Source of the DNA: Syncephalis fuscata
Lineage: Eukaryota > Zoopagomycota > Zoopagomycetes > Zoopagales > Piptocephalidaceae
NCBI GenBank assembly: GCA_025786725.1
Contig: JAHLTZ010000002.1
Coordinates: 868,001-932,000 of the forward strand
Direction: 5' to 3'
DNA length: 64,000 bases
The translations under genes and the position numbers were made by a program. Shown piece by piece: positions 25,314-39,616 of this stretch (within the stretch, counting starts at the first letter, position 1; each line of letters opens with the position of its first letter). A model generated the notes under the pieces. The model saw only the letters and a program-made list of their open reading frames with translations, had not been told where the DNA came from and ran no database searches.

Positions 25314-27471
25314 CTAGACTTGAATACCCTTGGATTCTGCCTCTAATAGTACCGTCTCGAATACTTTAAGCATCTTGCGTCGAGCACCTAGTGCGGCCAC
25401 ACCTTTATCCGACAGCTGTTGGTCATCCAATTTAACTAGTTCGCGCCACGTCATCGTTTCAAACAGTGGCGTGTATTTGTGAAGACGCATGCTACGGAAC
25501 CAGGCCGAAATATCTTCCAACACAGCAAAGTCAACTGGTTCTTGTGGCTTTGGTGACTTTTCACCGGCCTCTAAAGCACTTTCAGCGGTCGTGGCGCGTT
25601 TCTTTGCGTCTTTAAGTCCCAATTTGGCACTCTTATTACTTAGCATACGACTAATAGCCGCAGCTTCTTTACTATTAACCTTTGTATCCATCAATCGACC
25701 ATCTGACAATAGACCAGCTGAAAAGTCGCGTAGCATTGTTGACTTTTTCGGATTGGGGTCCCAATGATGCATGGTAACTGGCGTTGGCGTAGTTGGAGTA
25801 GCACCAGAGAATAGACCAGGCGGCAACGCCGGAGAGGCCGCAGCACGTAGACCCATGTTTCTAATTGGATCTGCCGTCAATGGTTCACGATGCATAAATT
25901 TACCGGTTGGTGTACGTGCACTGCCAGGTGGACGAGCAAAGAAGTTGCGTTCTTGGTCGCCACCAGCAGGTGGTGGACCCAATGGTGCACGTGAAGCAAA
26001 TACTTGACCAAATTTCGCACTTTGTGGCCAGTTTTTACCATTGGCCATGTTTGGATTCAATTGATTCGGAGTATTTTGGGCCGGTGTTGCACCTGGACGA
26101 TCCGCTTCAGCAGCTGAACGGGGACGTTCAATTGTTTTTGCCATTTCAGAGAAGGTTGAGAAGGTTGGCGTCAATGGCTGCCATTTACCAGAAGCGGCGG
26201 CGGCAGCAGCAGCAGCAGCGGTAGCTGCATCTAACTCGTGATTATCACCGCCTAAACGGCTGATAGCAGATGGCAAATCGCTATAAGTGGCGCTATCCAG
26301 TCCACCGGTGCGTAGAGCTGGTGAAATGCCATTATGCGACCAGCGCTGCTGCTGTTGCTGGAACGTACCCAATTGCGCAGTTTTTGGACGTACATTATAA
26401 AGAGCCGATGTACGGTTTGACGTCTCTTTGAATGGCTGCGCAGTCATTGGTGCATTTACCGTTGGACGAGTAGGCGACATATAGTCTGGCGATGGTTCTT
26501 CGCCGTACATACGTGCATACTTCTCATTGGTACCGGTGATGGTAAGTTGCGGCTTACCAGGAATACGACGATTGCGATTCTTATTTTATCTGCACCGGCA
26601 TTTCTAGCGGCATTTGCATTTTCACGACGAATAAGTTGCTGTAAAAAGGCGACAAAAAAGCCTTGTTGGACACGCGTGGTATGTTGCAACAAACTGTATA
26701 GTGTGGCGGTACGCTCAGCTTCCGACAACACTTGGAACCATTGCTCGATGGCATTTAGCTCGTCCTTGAAGTTTTGATCTAGACTAGCACGTGCCATCGC
26801 CTCCATGGTCTCTTCATAACTGGCCAGATCGTCGAACCAGCGATCAATAGCCTCAGCTGCAATTATTAATAAAATACAATCAATTGTTAGTAAATATTGC
26901 TGGTATTACATATTACTTCAAATGACCCATCCTATTTGCACTATATGCACCATAGTTGCTGTGTAACAGTATCAACCAAAGAGGCAACCAACTTTATCGG
27001 CATCGGTCATTTCATTCATAGCACACAAATAACTTGTGCCGATCCATCCATACACACACATATATATCCACACACACATACACATACATACGCATACACA
27101 CACACAAATGATCCATCATGCATATACCCACACGACATACAAGTCGTGTGATCATAACTGTCCCAAATACTCATTAATATTCGTACATGCGGTAGCATGC
27201 AAATATCACCATGGCACTTTATAGTTAGTCATCGTCCGCTTACCTTCAGAAGATTTTGGCATATCCTTGGAAATGATTTCTGATACAGGGCGTTGGTGGT
27301 GCACGGCTGAATCCACGGTGGCACCATTGGTCATATGGCTCATATGACTGCCATTAGCACCAGTGTCGGCTTTGCCAATAGTGCTGCATCCTTAACGGCA
27401 GCGGCAACATCGGAGAACGCAAACGTATCCGATACTGGACGCTGCGCAGGCGGCGGTTGAGCTGCAGACAT
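25314..27471 (-). CDS. VTS1: Vts1/Smaug-like SAM-domain RNA-binding protein (two apparent 1-base deletions)
   Basis: Post-transcriptional regulator that binds stem-loops with CNGG-type loops through its SAM domain and recruits deadenylation in yeast. Minus-strand exons 27244-27471 and 25314-26856, about 590 aa. The N-terminal part has the fungal Vts1 block [20 protein letters not shown] ... [21 protein letters not shown]; the middle is Pro/Ala/Thr-rich; the C terminus is the SAM domain ([20 protein letters not shown] ... [16 protein letters not shown]). Repeated RPVSDTF/RPVSEII motifs lie near the N terminus. Frame is lost by one base near 27375-27380 ([13 protein letters not shown] needs GGG) and at 26584-26587 ([14 protein letters not shown] needs one more A). 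The start ATG is the first of the frame. Function is inferred from the family. Confidence 0.88.
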
Positions 27472-30400
27472 GATATAAATCAATGGTAATCAACGGGATA
27501 AGCTTCTGATTGTGCCGTAGTAAACAATAGTGTACTGCGCAGTCAAAGTAGTTGAGAAAGATACACACGCACGTAACAAATAACCAAGTTTAGCTAGCTG
27601 TAGTGCCAATGGTAATAACAACCGTATGAGGTATAGTAATAGTATGTAGTAAAAGTCTGGATCGCCGGATCACAGAAGGAATGTTGTAGTGCAAATAAAA
27701 ACGACAATCGACGTCGTCTGCAGTGCGTCCAAGGCGGCTAGCGCACGTGCGCGGGCAAGTAGTAAGTAGAAGTAGTAGTAGTAGTAAATAGTAGTAATAC
27801 GAGCGAGCGTGTAAACAACAACAACAAGTCGAAACAATCGAGCAGTAGCAACGGTTGTTTATGCGTAGAAACTGCACAGAATTTAGTAAAGACTATTGCA
27901 AACAATAGCGCGATGATCTGAGCGCGAAAGCACACCAGTATATAAAGATGAGAGCGATGGTATAGGTATGGCTGTGGTGATGGTTGTTTGTTTGTCTGTT
28001 TGTTTGTTATTTGGTAAAGGTAGGAGCGGGCGAACGAAAGAGAATAGCAGGCTGGCTGGCAGGCTGGCCGACGCGCAAGCAATAAGTAGTCGAAACAAAT
28101 GAACGAGAAAGTAGACGAAAGTGCAGAGAAAAGAACACAATAGCAACAACACAGTAGTAACAAAGATGATGTTTTGTAAATAAGTGCGTGTGTGCGTGTG
28201 TGTGTACGTGTGGTGCGTGCAGGATGATGAAAAAGACAGAACAAAACGCAAAGCTGGGCGTTTGCGAAGTGTAAAAGTAAGAAAGAGTGAGAATAAAAGA
28301 GTAGAGAGAGGAATAGGAGAGAGAATATAAGTCTCGATGTAGTGTGTGTGCGTGTGTGTGTGTGTGTGGATGAATAGAAGCTGATTCGTTGGTTAGTTGA
28401 TGAGTTGGTCAAGAAAGGAGAAAGTGATGTGTGGTGTGGGTGTGTGTACTGTTACTAATTATTGGATATGGAAAAAAGGAGTGTATGCTCGATAATGTGA
28501 TGTTGATGGTAGGCTTATCCTGCCATGTGTATTCTACAGTGTGTGTGTTCATCGGTGATACTTTTATGGAGGGAAAATGGAATGACTGTGAGAGAATGAA
28601 CCAGTTAAAGGAGGCCAAGTGAATATCATCAACAGTTCTGGTTGGCTGAGAATAAGAGCCGTGAGAGAGAATATAAATATATTTATTGGTAGTATATGTA
28701 CATATATAGAGAAAGGAGCACTGGTGAATGCATCTATGCCGCGCCATCGCTATTTGGACCATTATCGCGTAAACCCTTAATAGAAATATCCACGCCATCA
28801 TTACAGTCTATATTTTATAGAAATAATAATGACTGGAAATGAAATAGATGCTATTTAAACTTTTACCTTAATTATCTGTTATGTAATTATCCAGGTGAGC
28901 TTTGTTAAAGATGAATAAATCGGTATCCAAGTACAAGGATCAATGATCCATGGTTCATTATGTTAAATAAATACAAGACAATGAACGATAGTTACCAGGG
29001 AAGGCTTTATCTATCCAAAATAAGAAAATAAAGATTACCAAAGGTGAATTAATATGGAGAGAGGCGATGGGGCTGTACAAAGGTTGTTATAGTCAACTGG
29101 TAGGCCTTTATTAAGATTTGAATAAAATATTAATGTAATAGATTGAATTGTACTTGCGTCCCCTGTTTTGAGTGTTCAGAGTAGATTTGTTTCAATTGAG
29201 GTTATACTGTTGTTATGCGTAACATAATAATATTACTTTTTATTAAAACATTGTTAATAAATTGATTTAAATAAACAATGTGACATAATATTTTGATTTC
29301 TTTGAAACATATAAGACCGATTATTGTTAGCCATGTATAAAAAGATTGATCGAATATTAATATATTACAATGAGTTACATTCACTACAATTACAACCATG
29401 TTAGCTATTTTAGCAATGATATCAATAATTAGTTAACTGTTCTATTTGATCATACTAGTGTTGTTGTATTAATATATACATACTATGTACCATTTCATTT
29501 TTAACTTTTAATTTTGATACTTGTTAATTGAGTTAAATAAACTGCATTATTATACAATTTAATTGAATTTATTGGCCATTTATTATAATTTGTGGTTAAA
29601 ATAACTACTTTAATAACATTCAATTTATTGAACATGATGATGGATGATGAGTAACATTAAATATCAAATTGTAATGTTTTGAATACTTTAAAGTAACAAT
29701 ATTTGAATTAATAGTTATTTATTATCATCACATCCATTTATTCTCAGTTTAAGGCTAGGAGGCATAGAGTAAAATAACATCGTGTAATGATAAAATGTAT
29801 TAATAATGACATTATCAACGTTAGTACATTTTATTTGTAGTGTTCCTTTTAAACTTCTCTTACACTTTGATTCACTGTTTTGTAACACAAAGCAGACGGG
29901 TTGGGTCGAGTCAATTTTTCTGGTATTTATTTACCACTCTATCTTGCCTGTATGCGCGTGTATGCGTACTCTTCTCCCATCACTTATCTTCGATTGCTTT
30001 CTTTGATCGCTCCCCTCTACTTTTCTTCTTCTCCGTGTCTCATTGATTGCTTTGAACTGTTACTTACCACTTGGTTGTTAGTAGGAGTAATAGTAATAGT
30101 ACCATTGCAATAGCCATTAGTCACAGATCATTTAGCAAAGACCAAGCGTGGAAGAAGGTGGGTACACAACAAAGCGTTAAGCATATAGAGTGGCGTATAG
30201 AAGTAGAAGCCATACAAGAGATAGACAAATATGGCGCAGTTGCGATCATCTATATAGCAGCTTGCCTATGTTGCCGCTTAATCTTGCCTGTTCACCATTG
30301 CGTATGAATAGACTATCTTGTTATTGCACAGTAATAGATTGGTTTATTTTAGCCAATATACGATCTATGCGTACACAATGACATGTATTGGTTTCCTCTT

Positions 30401-31187
30401 TTTATCTCCTTTTTGAATAGTTATAGTAATTAACAAATCATATAATAGTTTGTTATTAAGATAATTAATATTTAGTTACTGTAATATATTATTACAACAG
30501 CTATTATTGTTACATTAATAAGAATAATAATTGTATTATATGAGCACTGTATTATTACACTATTGTTATTATTGTTATTGTTACTACTGCATGGCTACAT
30601 TTACACTTTGAACTTTTCCTCTTTCTCTCTTTTTTCCCTTTTATTACTCACAACGCACACACAAAACACACACACACACACACAAAAGATAACTTTTTAG
30701 TTGTGCTTGTTCTTTTTCATCTTGGCTCGATTCTATTGAATATACTGGTTAAGAGAATAGTAGCTCTTTTGCTATTTCATATATATATATATATATACTA
30801 CGTATATCTTTATCAATCTTTTATCAGCCTCATTATAGTGTGTTGTTGTTGTTAGTGTGTTGTCACTATCACTATTGCTAGTGCCATTGTCTCTATAGTT
30901 GATTCTATACGCGTGCGTGGACACGAGTGTTTGTATCGTTTGTATCGTTTGTAATTGTGTCGCCTTGTGGACGTAAAACGATTGCCATAACCGCCAAACC
31001 GCCAATTTGGCCCCACTCAAGTCATCGGATTTTCCTCTTTCTCTCTTTCTTTCTCTTTCTTTTCCCTCTCTTTTACTTTTCTTTCTCTTTGGTTTGCTTG
31101 CCTTGAGGGTTTCTTTTACGTGTTGCACGGCCACTTACCAATTCGATATATTATTATTATCATTGTTATACTATCACTAGCATACAG
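27472..31187. other. Long low-complexity intergenic region
   Basis: Upstream region shared by the divergent VTS1 (-) and PP1 (+) genes. It is rich in simple repeats: GTAGTA-type at 27750-27800, GT runs at 28185-28210 and 28342-28369, CA near 30662-30684, AT at 30781-30798 and TTTC/CTTT near 31035-31090. Open frames here are repeat translations. At 28734-28807 (minus) an acceptor-like TATAG precedes 23 open codons with normal codon use (NDGVDISIKGLRDNGPNSDG) and TAG, a possible isolated terminal exon, low confidence. The long pyrimidine-rich stretch before 31188 probably includes the PP1 leader. Confidence 0.4.
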
Positions 31188-32666
<1,479 letters not shown>

Positions 32667-33400
32667 TACGAAAGAAGAGTAAAGCGAGGAGGGTAAGAAG
32701 GATAGTCCCATTGTTGCTCCGCCGGACGATGCCAACCACCACCACCATTTATCCATTCAACAATAGTAACAACAATATACTTAACTTTGACTATTATTAC
32801 TACTATTACTACTACTTAACTACTACTACTACTACTATTACGCCATCACTTGTTCCTTTTCTTTTTCTTAATCGTACACACTTTTATACACGCATTACAT
32901 ACAACACCATTGACATTGACACGACCCGGTGAAGATTTAAAAGATACGCCAATGGCAATGTGTGTGTGTATGTCTACGTTCAGTGTGTTTCTGTGTTTGT
33001 GCGCGTCTATTTTGTGTAAGAGTGCTATTGTTGTTATTGTTGTTGTCATTGTTGTTGTTGTTGTTTTTACGTAGACATACTTCACGTTGAGCATGCTGGG
33101 ATTTGATCAGAAATATATTAACTCTACCTACCTTAAACCAACCACTACCTATTGCTGCACAATAAATTAGTTTGTCGGTAAGTCATTGAGTATTTAAGAT
33201 GTATAGGTTGTTATATATATATGTGTGTGTATGTGTGTTTGTTTACATGTGTGTTTATGTATGCGTATTTATATTTGTGTAAATAGATCCATGTTTTTAT
33301 TCTAGTCATTAGTATAATAGACTCGATAAGAGTGAGTTAAATGAAATAGTGAAATAGTTTATTACGTAAAGATCAATAGCCGATTTATTTAATGGCTGCT
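32667..33400. other. Convergent 3' regions of PP1 and PWP2
   Basis: Trinucleotide-rich 3' sequence (TACTAT/CTACTA at about 32780-32840, TTG at 33020-33065) and GT-rich tracts near 33220-33270. AATAAA at about 33160 could serve PP1. No coding signal. Confidence 0.5.
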
Positions 33401-36400
33401 TTATAATGACGTGTCGAGTTGCATCGAGGCCATATTTGTTTCTAAAGATTGAATACGTTGACGTTCATCGGTTAGATATCGGATTAAATAGGTATTTTCA
33501 TTGCAACTATATACAAATAAAATATTTAATCTATCGTTAGTATTATACTCATTAACATAATATATAAATAATAACTTACGTTTTAGCAAGTGTTTCATGC
33601 ATACGTGCTAAACCTTTTCTTAAAGCACGCATTGTTGGTTGTAATTGGCCGGCATGGTCGCGTAAATAAGTGGCATGTTCGCCAAGAAGTGCCACCGACC
33701 ATACAAGGTGAAAGTGAAGATGGCGCGACTTTTCAAGTTCTTCAGCAATAAACCGTAATAGTCGTTCAAGATATTTCGTAGGTAAAGCGTTGGCCACAAG
33801 TGGTACATCAACAGGTGGTATAGCTTCATAACTGCGCCGCATTAATTCAACGTCATTAAGTCGAATGGACATGGCTAGCGCACGCAACCAAGCACGTTCA
33901 TTCAATGAAACAAGTACAGCATCAGGTGTTAGATCCATATCAAGTTCAATCGGATCGAATTGGCTGGCATCATCAAGTGAAAAGATAACAAGGCCATCGG
34001 TAGCGGCGGCGGCCCAGCAACGGCCAGTTGGGGAGAATCGTACCCACTTTGTACGCATTTCTGGCTTTACTGAACGTACAGATAGGTCGCCTTTTTGAAC
34101 ACCGGGTAAAGCACGGTCACGCAATGTACTTTGACCACGACCACGTCGTTTACTCTCGCGTAGCTCTTCTTCCTCTTCGCTATCGGTCATCGGCGTAGCG
34201 TCAGGTCCGGCCTCGGTAATTCGTTTACTATTAAGCATTTCACGTACACCATCGTAGGAGAAGTTACGTGAAATTTCAAATCGACGTAATAATGCACGAC
34301 TATCAATGTCATAAAGACAAACAAATCGACAATTGCCACCACCTAATAGGCTACGACCATCGGCTGTATAGCAGATACTATTGAAGTAGCGATCGGAATC
34401 ACGATTATTCGTAGCACGTCGATCAACTTGGCGACGGCCCAAGCCAATATCGCGACGTACATCCATCACACCAAGTTGGCGGCCGTGTTCTGAATCCCAA
34501 AAGGTAAGTTCGCCATTAAGTGTTGCTGCCGCAATACGACGACCATCAGGACGATAAGCAATAGCGAGTACTTCGGCCTGGTGCTGGAACACTTCGACTG
34601 CTCTACCTCTACCGAATACATCCCATGTACGAACGCTATGATCCCATGATCCAGAGGCTAGTACGTTATCGACTGGTGAAAACGCCAGTGCACTTACAGG
34701 TCCTTCGTGACCAGCAAGTACATCGAGTAGTCGACCCGTTTGCATAGACCATACAAAGATTTCAAAGGAATCACGTGAACCGGCACAAACAATTTCACCG
34801 CTTGGATCACAAGCTAGACTGGCGAATTGTTTTGGTTCTGGTGTTAAAAAAGTACGGAAATTACGATAACGAGTCATATCATAGGCGCGTACCGTTCCGT
34901 CTAACGAGGCCGATAATACAACTTGACCTTGTTTAACAAACTCAACAGCCGTTACCGCTGCTGTGTGCTCTGAAAATGTAATAAAACAGAATCCAGATGC
35001 AGTATTCCACACTTTAACCTTGCCATCGGCACCGCCGGTCACTACATGTTGTCCATCGGGCGAGAAGGCCAGCGTATCCATGTCATAGTAGTGGCCTTGC
35101 TGTTTCAACACATATGATTCAGATTGCCATTCCCAAACAAGTAGCTGACCAAGTTTAGCCGATCCAAATGCTAGCCACTCGCCAGTATTATTGATGGCAC
35201 AAGTGTCAATACGATGCTGTGAAATACTAAATAATTCAATCCTTTTAATACAATTCGTTGTAATTATACTAGTTATTACCTTAGTGTATGAATGTTATTA
35301 AAATCTGGCATTTCCCAAATACCAAATACACCACTAGCAAATCCTACACATAACAATCCATTACGTGGTTGATATGTGGCACAGATAACACGAGCATAAT
35401 TCTGTTTAAACATGCGACGTTCAACAATCTTCCAGTTACGTGCGTCGGTAATACGAGATGCATCTGCATCGGCCATCTCTGTTTGTGGCTTATTATTGTC
35501 TTCTTCCTCTTCCTCTTCTTCCTCTTCAGTATCTGACTCTGATGTTTTGCGATTATTGTAACGTCTACGTTTTAATTTGCATCGCCATGCAAATAGACTA
35601 GCATCGCGACTAATCGTATAAATCTAATAGGCCATTAATATCACTTAAATAACCTGTTATGTTAAACAATACTTACTGTTTTTTGGTCTTTGGAGAAAAA
35701 AGCATTAACAATAGCTGCTTTATGGCCTGATAATGTAACTGCACCAAAGCCTTCAATCGGATCCAACGAGTAAAGCCGACAGGTCATATCTTTAGACCCA
35801 CTAACAAAGAATCTAATAAATCAAATATTAACAAAACTGCTACTAAATAGTATTAAATAGTATTAGATAGTATTTACCGTGAATCAGGTGACCATTGAAT
35901 TGAAGTAACATCATCCAAATGACCAGGGAAAGTACGATAATGAACAAATGGTGCAAATTCAGGATTCAATCCAGGTGAACGCCACACTTGAATTTGTTTA
36001 CCAATGGTCACTGCAAAGTATCTAATGTTAAATTAGTTAAGTGATTAATTGATCAGTATTATTGCTATTTTTACTATTATTTCTACTATTAAATACTTAC
36101 TTGCCATCCGGACTGAATTGTAAATTACGCACTGGACTTTTAAAGTTAAATTCACTTAGTAGAACACGTCGTTGAAAGTTAACAAGAATAGCTCGACCCG
36201 CTAATTGATATTATCCAGACATTGATAAATACATCTATAACTAGATAGATACCATCTATATCATATTTTAGTACTTACATTGGTCAATGGCTAGTAAAAG
36301 CGCATCGCTAGGTGAAAGTGCAATATGGGCAATATTCTGCTTGGTCTCACAAGGCAATGTATACGATTGATTGCTGTAATACATTATTACCATTAGTTAT

Positions 36401-36648
36401 GTTATTTCTTTATTACCTTTTATTTATTCAACAAAAGTTACAACTTACTTTACAAGATCGAAAACCGACACGCGATTACCAACAGGACTTAGTAGTGTGC
36501 TGCCATCTTTAGTAAACACTAAATTGCCCTCACGATAAACCGTGCCACATAAATTGGCAAACTATAGTGACATGCATTATTATTGTTATTATTAACAAGA
36601 GCATTATAATGATATCAACACGCAAACTACCTTATAGTTTGTCTTCAT
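33401..36648 (-). CDS. PWP2: Periodic tryptophan protein 2 (Pwp2/UTP1), WD40 ribosome-biogenesis factor
   Basis: Subunit of the UTP-B complex of the small-subunit processome, acting in the nucleolus on 18S pre-rRNA. Minus-strand exons: 36631-36648, 36449-36561, 36279-36373, 36101-36200, 35878-36021, 35677-35812, 35280-35623, 33580-35226 and 33401-33506; 900 aa, similar to yeast (923). It begins MKTNYKFANLCGTVYREGN as in other Pwp2 proteins. Two WD40 propellers are visible (GRAILVNF, SRFFVSGSKDMTCRLYSLD, GQLLVWEWQSESYVLKQQGH, DGKVKVWNTASGFC, LASGSWDHSVRTWDV). An acidic insertion (SDTEEEEEEEEED) falls where fungal homologues carry one. The UTP12-like C-terminal domain ends with a short helix. 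The first exon has only six codons. Confidence 0.97.
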
Positions 36649-37002
36649 TTCGTCTACGTTTACTTAAGCCGTATAATCGTATAAAAGAATGGAGTAGAGT
36701 GCAAAATACCAAGTAAATTCACAATATGAAAAAAAGAAAAATAAAATAAAAACTCAAATCACTAAGCGATCATTTATTCATTTGCTCACTAAAACAATAG
36801 TAACACCATTTATATTAGTCAATCAATTAATTAATTAGTTGATAAACAACAATAGTTAATCAGCTTTTTTACTATTATTATGATGATGATTATAATTATA
36901 ATTACTATCTAATACACAATACAAACAAATAGAGGATTATATACCAACCCGTACACCGCCGTATCCCGACGAGATTTAATGAAATAAACAAAAAACATGA
37001 AA

Positions 37003-38714
37003 TTATTTAGCACGGAAGAATTCCGCAGCATTGGATAAATGACGACGGATATCCAGTGATTGAACACCTCGATGGCCAGGACGAGTACCATTTGCCGTTG
37101 TTGCTGTTCGCATAGTGGCTGATGTTGATTTACGCGATGTGGGCATATCATCTTTACGCAATGCTCGTTGATTCTCAAATCGTTCTGGTGCCGATGTGAT
37201 AATACATTCAATGGCTTCATAGTCACTCATTGAATATCGCTTCTGATGTTGCCATACGCGTGGCATTTCTGCATCTTGATTACTCATACGCAGTTCATCC
37301 AATCGACGAATACGTGTCATAATACCTTCAATAAACATATCGCGTTGTTTCTGTCCACTCATCGTATATCGTTGGCGAACATAGGCACTAGGTGTACGTT
37401 GTAGGCGTTGGGTTATTCGCGAAATATCGTCCTCTCGTTGTAATTGTGGATTCATCCAATCCTAGTTTATAGTATATTGCATTAGCTATATTCATTACTA
37501 GTATACCAACAACGCTTACCTGGTCTGTCAATCGAGTACGATCCATTTTCTCGACTAAAGCCGTTACGCGTGCCAGCTGCATACGACGGTCGAGTGATTG
37601 GTCAATTGCTACACGTTGATCAACCATTTGATGGCCGCTACGCTCAATAGCATCTGTAAGTTCTACAAGTGCCGATTGGCGTGTAGAACGCAACTCAACC
37701 CGCTGGCTATCCATTCGCTTTGACAAACGAATAATACGTTTTGCCAAATCAACTGCAGCCATTTCTTCTTGTTTATCTGTTGATAGTGTAACACGTTGAT
37801 CGGCAAATGCATCGCCAGTCATTACGGCCAATCGATCAATGTCATTAAGTACTTCGGTAAGTGCTTCAAGCGAATCGGGTGCCAAATGGTCCATTGCCTC
37901 TACGGCTTGTCGATATTGGGGCAGCATATCGGTATCAGAGGTGGCCTGGGCCTCGTAAAATTCGGTAAACAATGAGGCTATTGGTTTAAGCTGATCCGGA
38001 TCAATACTTGAAAGACGTGGATCGGTCTCAGCTATGACAGATGCGGACTTCAATGGAAATCCGTCGGATTTTGGCTGACCAGTTTGATCATGACATTCCG
38101 ATGCAATAGTTGTCGTTTCCGCATCCGACATTTGCTGTGGATGACGTTGAGTGTTACTATTATTAACATGCTGATTATCAGGCTCTACTAATTGAAGAAA
38201 GTCTTCAAGTAAGCTGTTACGGGCTGTATTTTCAGTGTCTGTGCGGAATATCTTGGTCAATACCGCTTCTGAACCAATCGTATCATTCGTATCGGTTCTA
38301 GTTAGCACATCTGGCAGTGCAGGAATTTCTACCATTTCAGATGAACTATCCTCAACAATATTATGACTTGCTATAATTAATCCACTCTCATCTTCATTTA
38401 TATCGTTTAAATTGGATGGCTACATAAGAAATGTAATATAAATGTACGTGTTAATGAATAGAAATAGAGTAAATTTACTAATTGCATCTAAACGCCACTC
38501 TTTCTAGCATATCTCCACACACATCCAATACACTAAGCAATACAGCAATAGCCCTTGGGTCATTGTGTCCCCTTTTTCTATCAGACCCAATATATGTTGC
38601 AAAAAAAGCTGTGCATAGATGGATATGCGTACAGGTACATATCCAATCGTCTATCCACCCATCTACCAAAGTACCGATACTTACCTCAGTGTGATCAACA
38701 GTCGAGGTAGGCAT
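37003..38714 (-). CDS. Unrecognised coiled-coil protein
   Basis: Three exons: 38685-38714, 37520-38419 and 37003-37461; 462 aa, all phase 0. The first exon is only ten codons (MPTSTVDHTE) and intron 1 is 265 nt, long for this window. Residues 11-190 are acidic and Ser/Thr/Asp-rich, probably disordered. About 190-310 are Glu/Arg/Gln-rich and likely coiled coil, with a repeated RVTL/RVEL/RVAI plus Asp-Gln pattern (ADQRVTL, DSQRVEL, VDQRVAI). The last 150 residues are basic (DWMNPQLQRED, RQRYTMSGQKQRDMF, PRVWQHQKRYSM, MPTSRKST). No family was recognised, no membrane segment or signal peptide. It is tandem with PWP2, about 350 nt upstream of its start codon. Confidence 0.7.
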
Positions 38715-39616
38715 GATAGAGGTGTATTAATAATAGTAATAATAGCACAAGGTGTTGGTTGGTTGGTTATTGCTTTAGTTGCAAGTCTTGGATGAGAAGT
38801 TAGAATGCCAGCACAAGAAACGTCTTTTCACAGTAGGTATCGAGAGTAATATGAATTGGTATAAAGGATTGGTAACAGACCAGGCTGCAATAAACGAAAG
38901 TGCTAACACAATAAAAAGACAAAGCAACAAAAATGCCCACGCATATACTTGGTCAGTGCAATGTGTTAAAATAAACGCTGGCTAGTTCAAAAATATGAAA
39001 TGAGAAAAGAAAAGTATAGTAACGAGGTGCTATTGTTGTTACTAAACGGAACGGCACTCAAACGCTGATAATAAAAGGTAAACGACACAAAGAGGAATAG
39101 AAAGAAGGACAAAGTGAGCGAGTAACCGAACTATCAATAAGAACAAACGAGAGAGAGAGGAGAGAAGAGAGAGAGGCTGTTGTAGTCAATGATAGACACA
39201 ATGGTGTATCAACTTTGCAGGTCACATGGATTCAATACCACGTGATTATTGAGTGTATTAATCATATTAACAATGAGATAGTTTGAGATGTCATGGTCCT
39301 GTTACACTGGATCAGGTCATTTACTAAGATTTCATATAGCCTATGTCTAATCGTATTTAATAATGACGAAATACTAATAGATAAGGCTTATTTGATCTTT
39401 TGTTCTATTATTTATATACTGTTTATTATTAGATGATTACTTGAATGTAAAATGCGGTATTCTTGTTAGTAAATTAACATTTGTAATCATAAAATGTCTG
39501 TATTTAGTACAAATAATAGATATGACGATTAATAGGATTAGTAAAACAGCATATGTATGTGTATTGAATATAACCATTGGTATAATAAACGTTATATTTA
39601 TTGCTTGTTACTATTC
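38715..39616. other. Spacer, no gene seen
   Basis: Upstream of the coiled-coil gene and downstream of the fumarylacetoacetase gene (both minus). AG-rich in 39100-39180 and AT-rich afterwards. The short open frame at 38779-38985 has no supporting features. Confidence 0.5.

Noticed and set aside
27590-28801. Several minus-strand open frames of 95-224 codons rich in Leu, Ser, His and Thr
   Set aside because: Low-complexity translation of GT- and GA-rich spacer; frames overlap one another and lack splice or start logic.
30772-31134. 120-codon minus-strand frame with Lys/Arg/Glu run
   Set aside because: Antisense translation of the CTTT-rich tract upstream of PP1.
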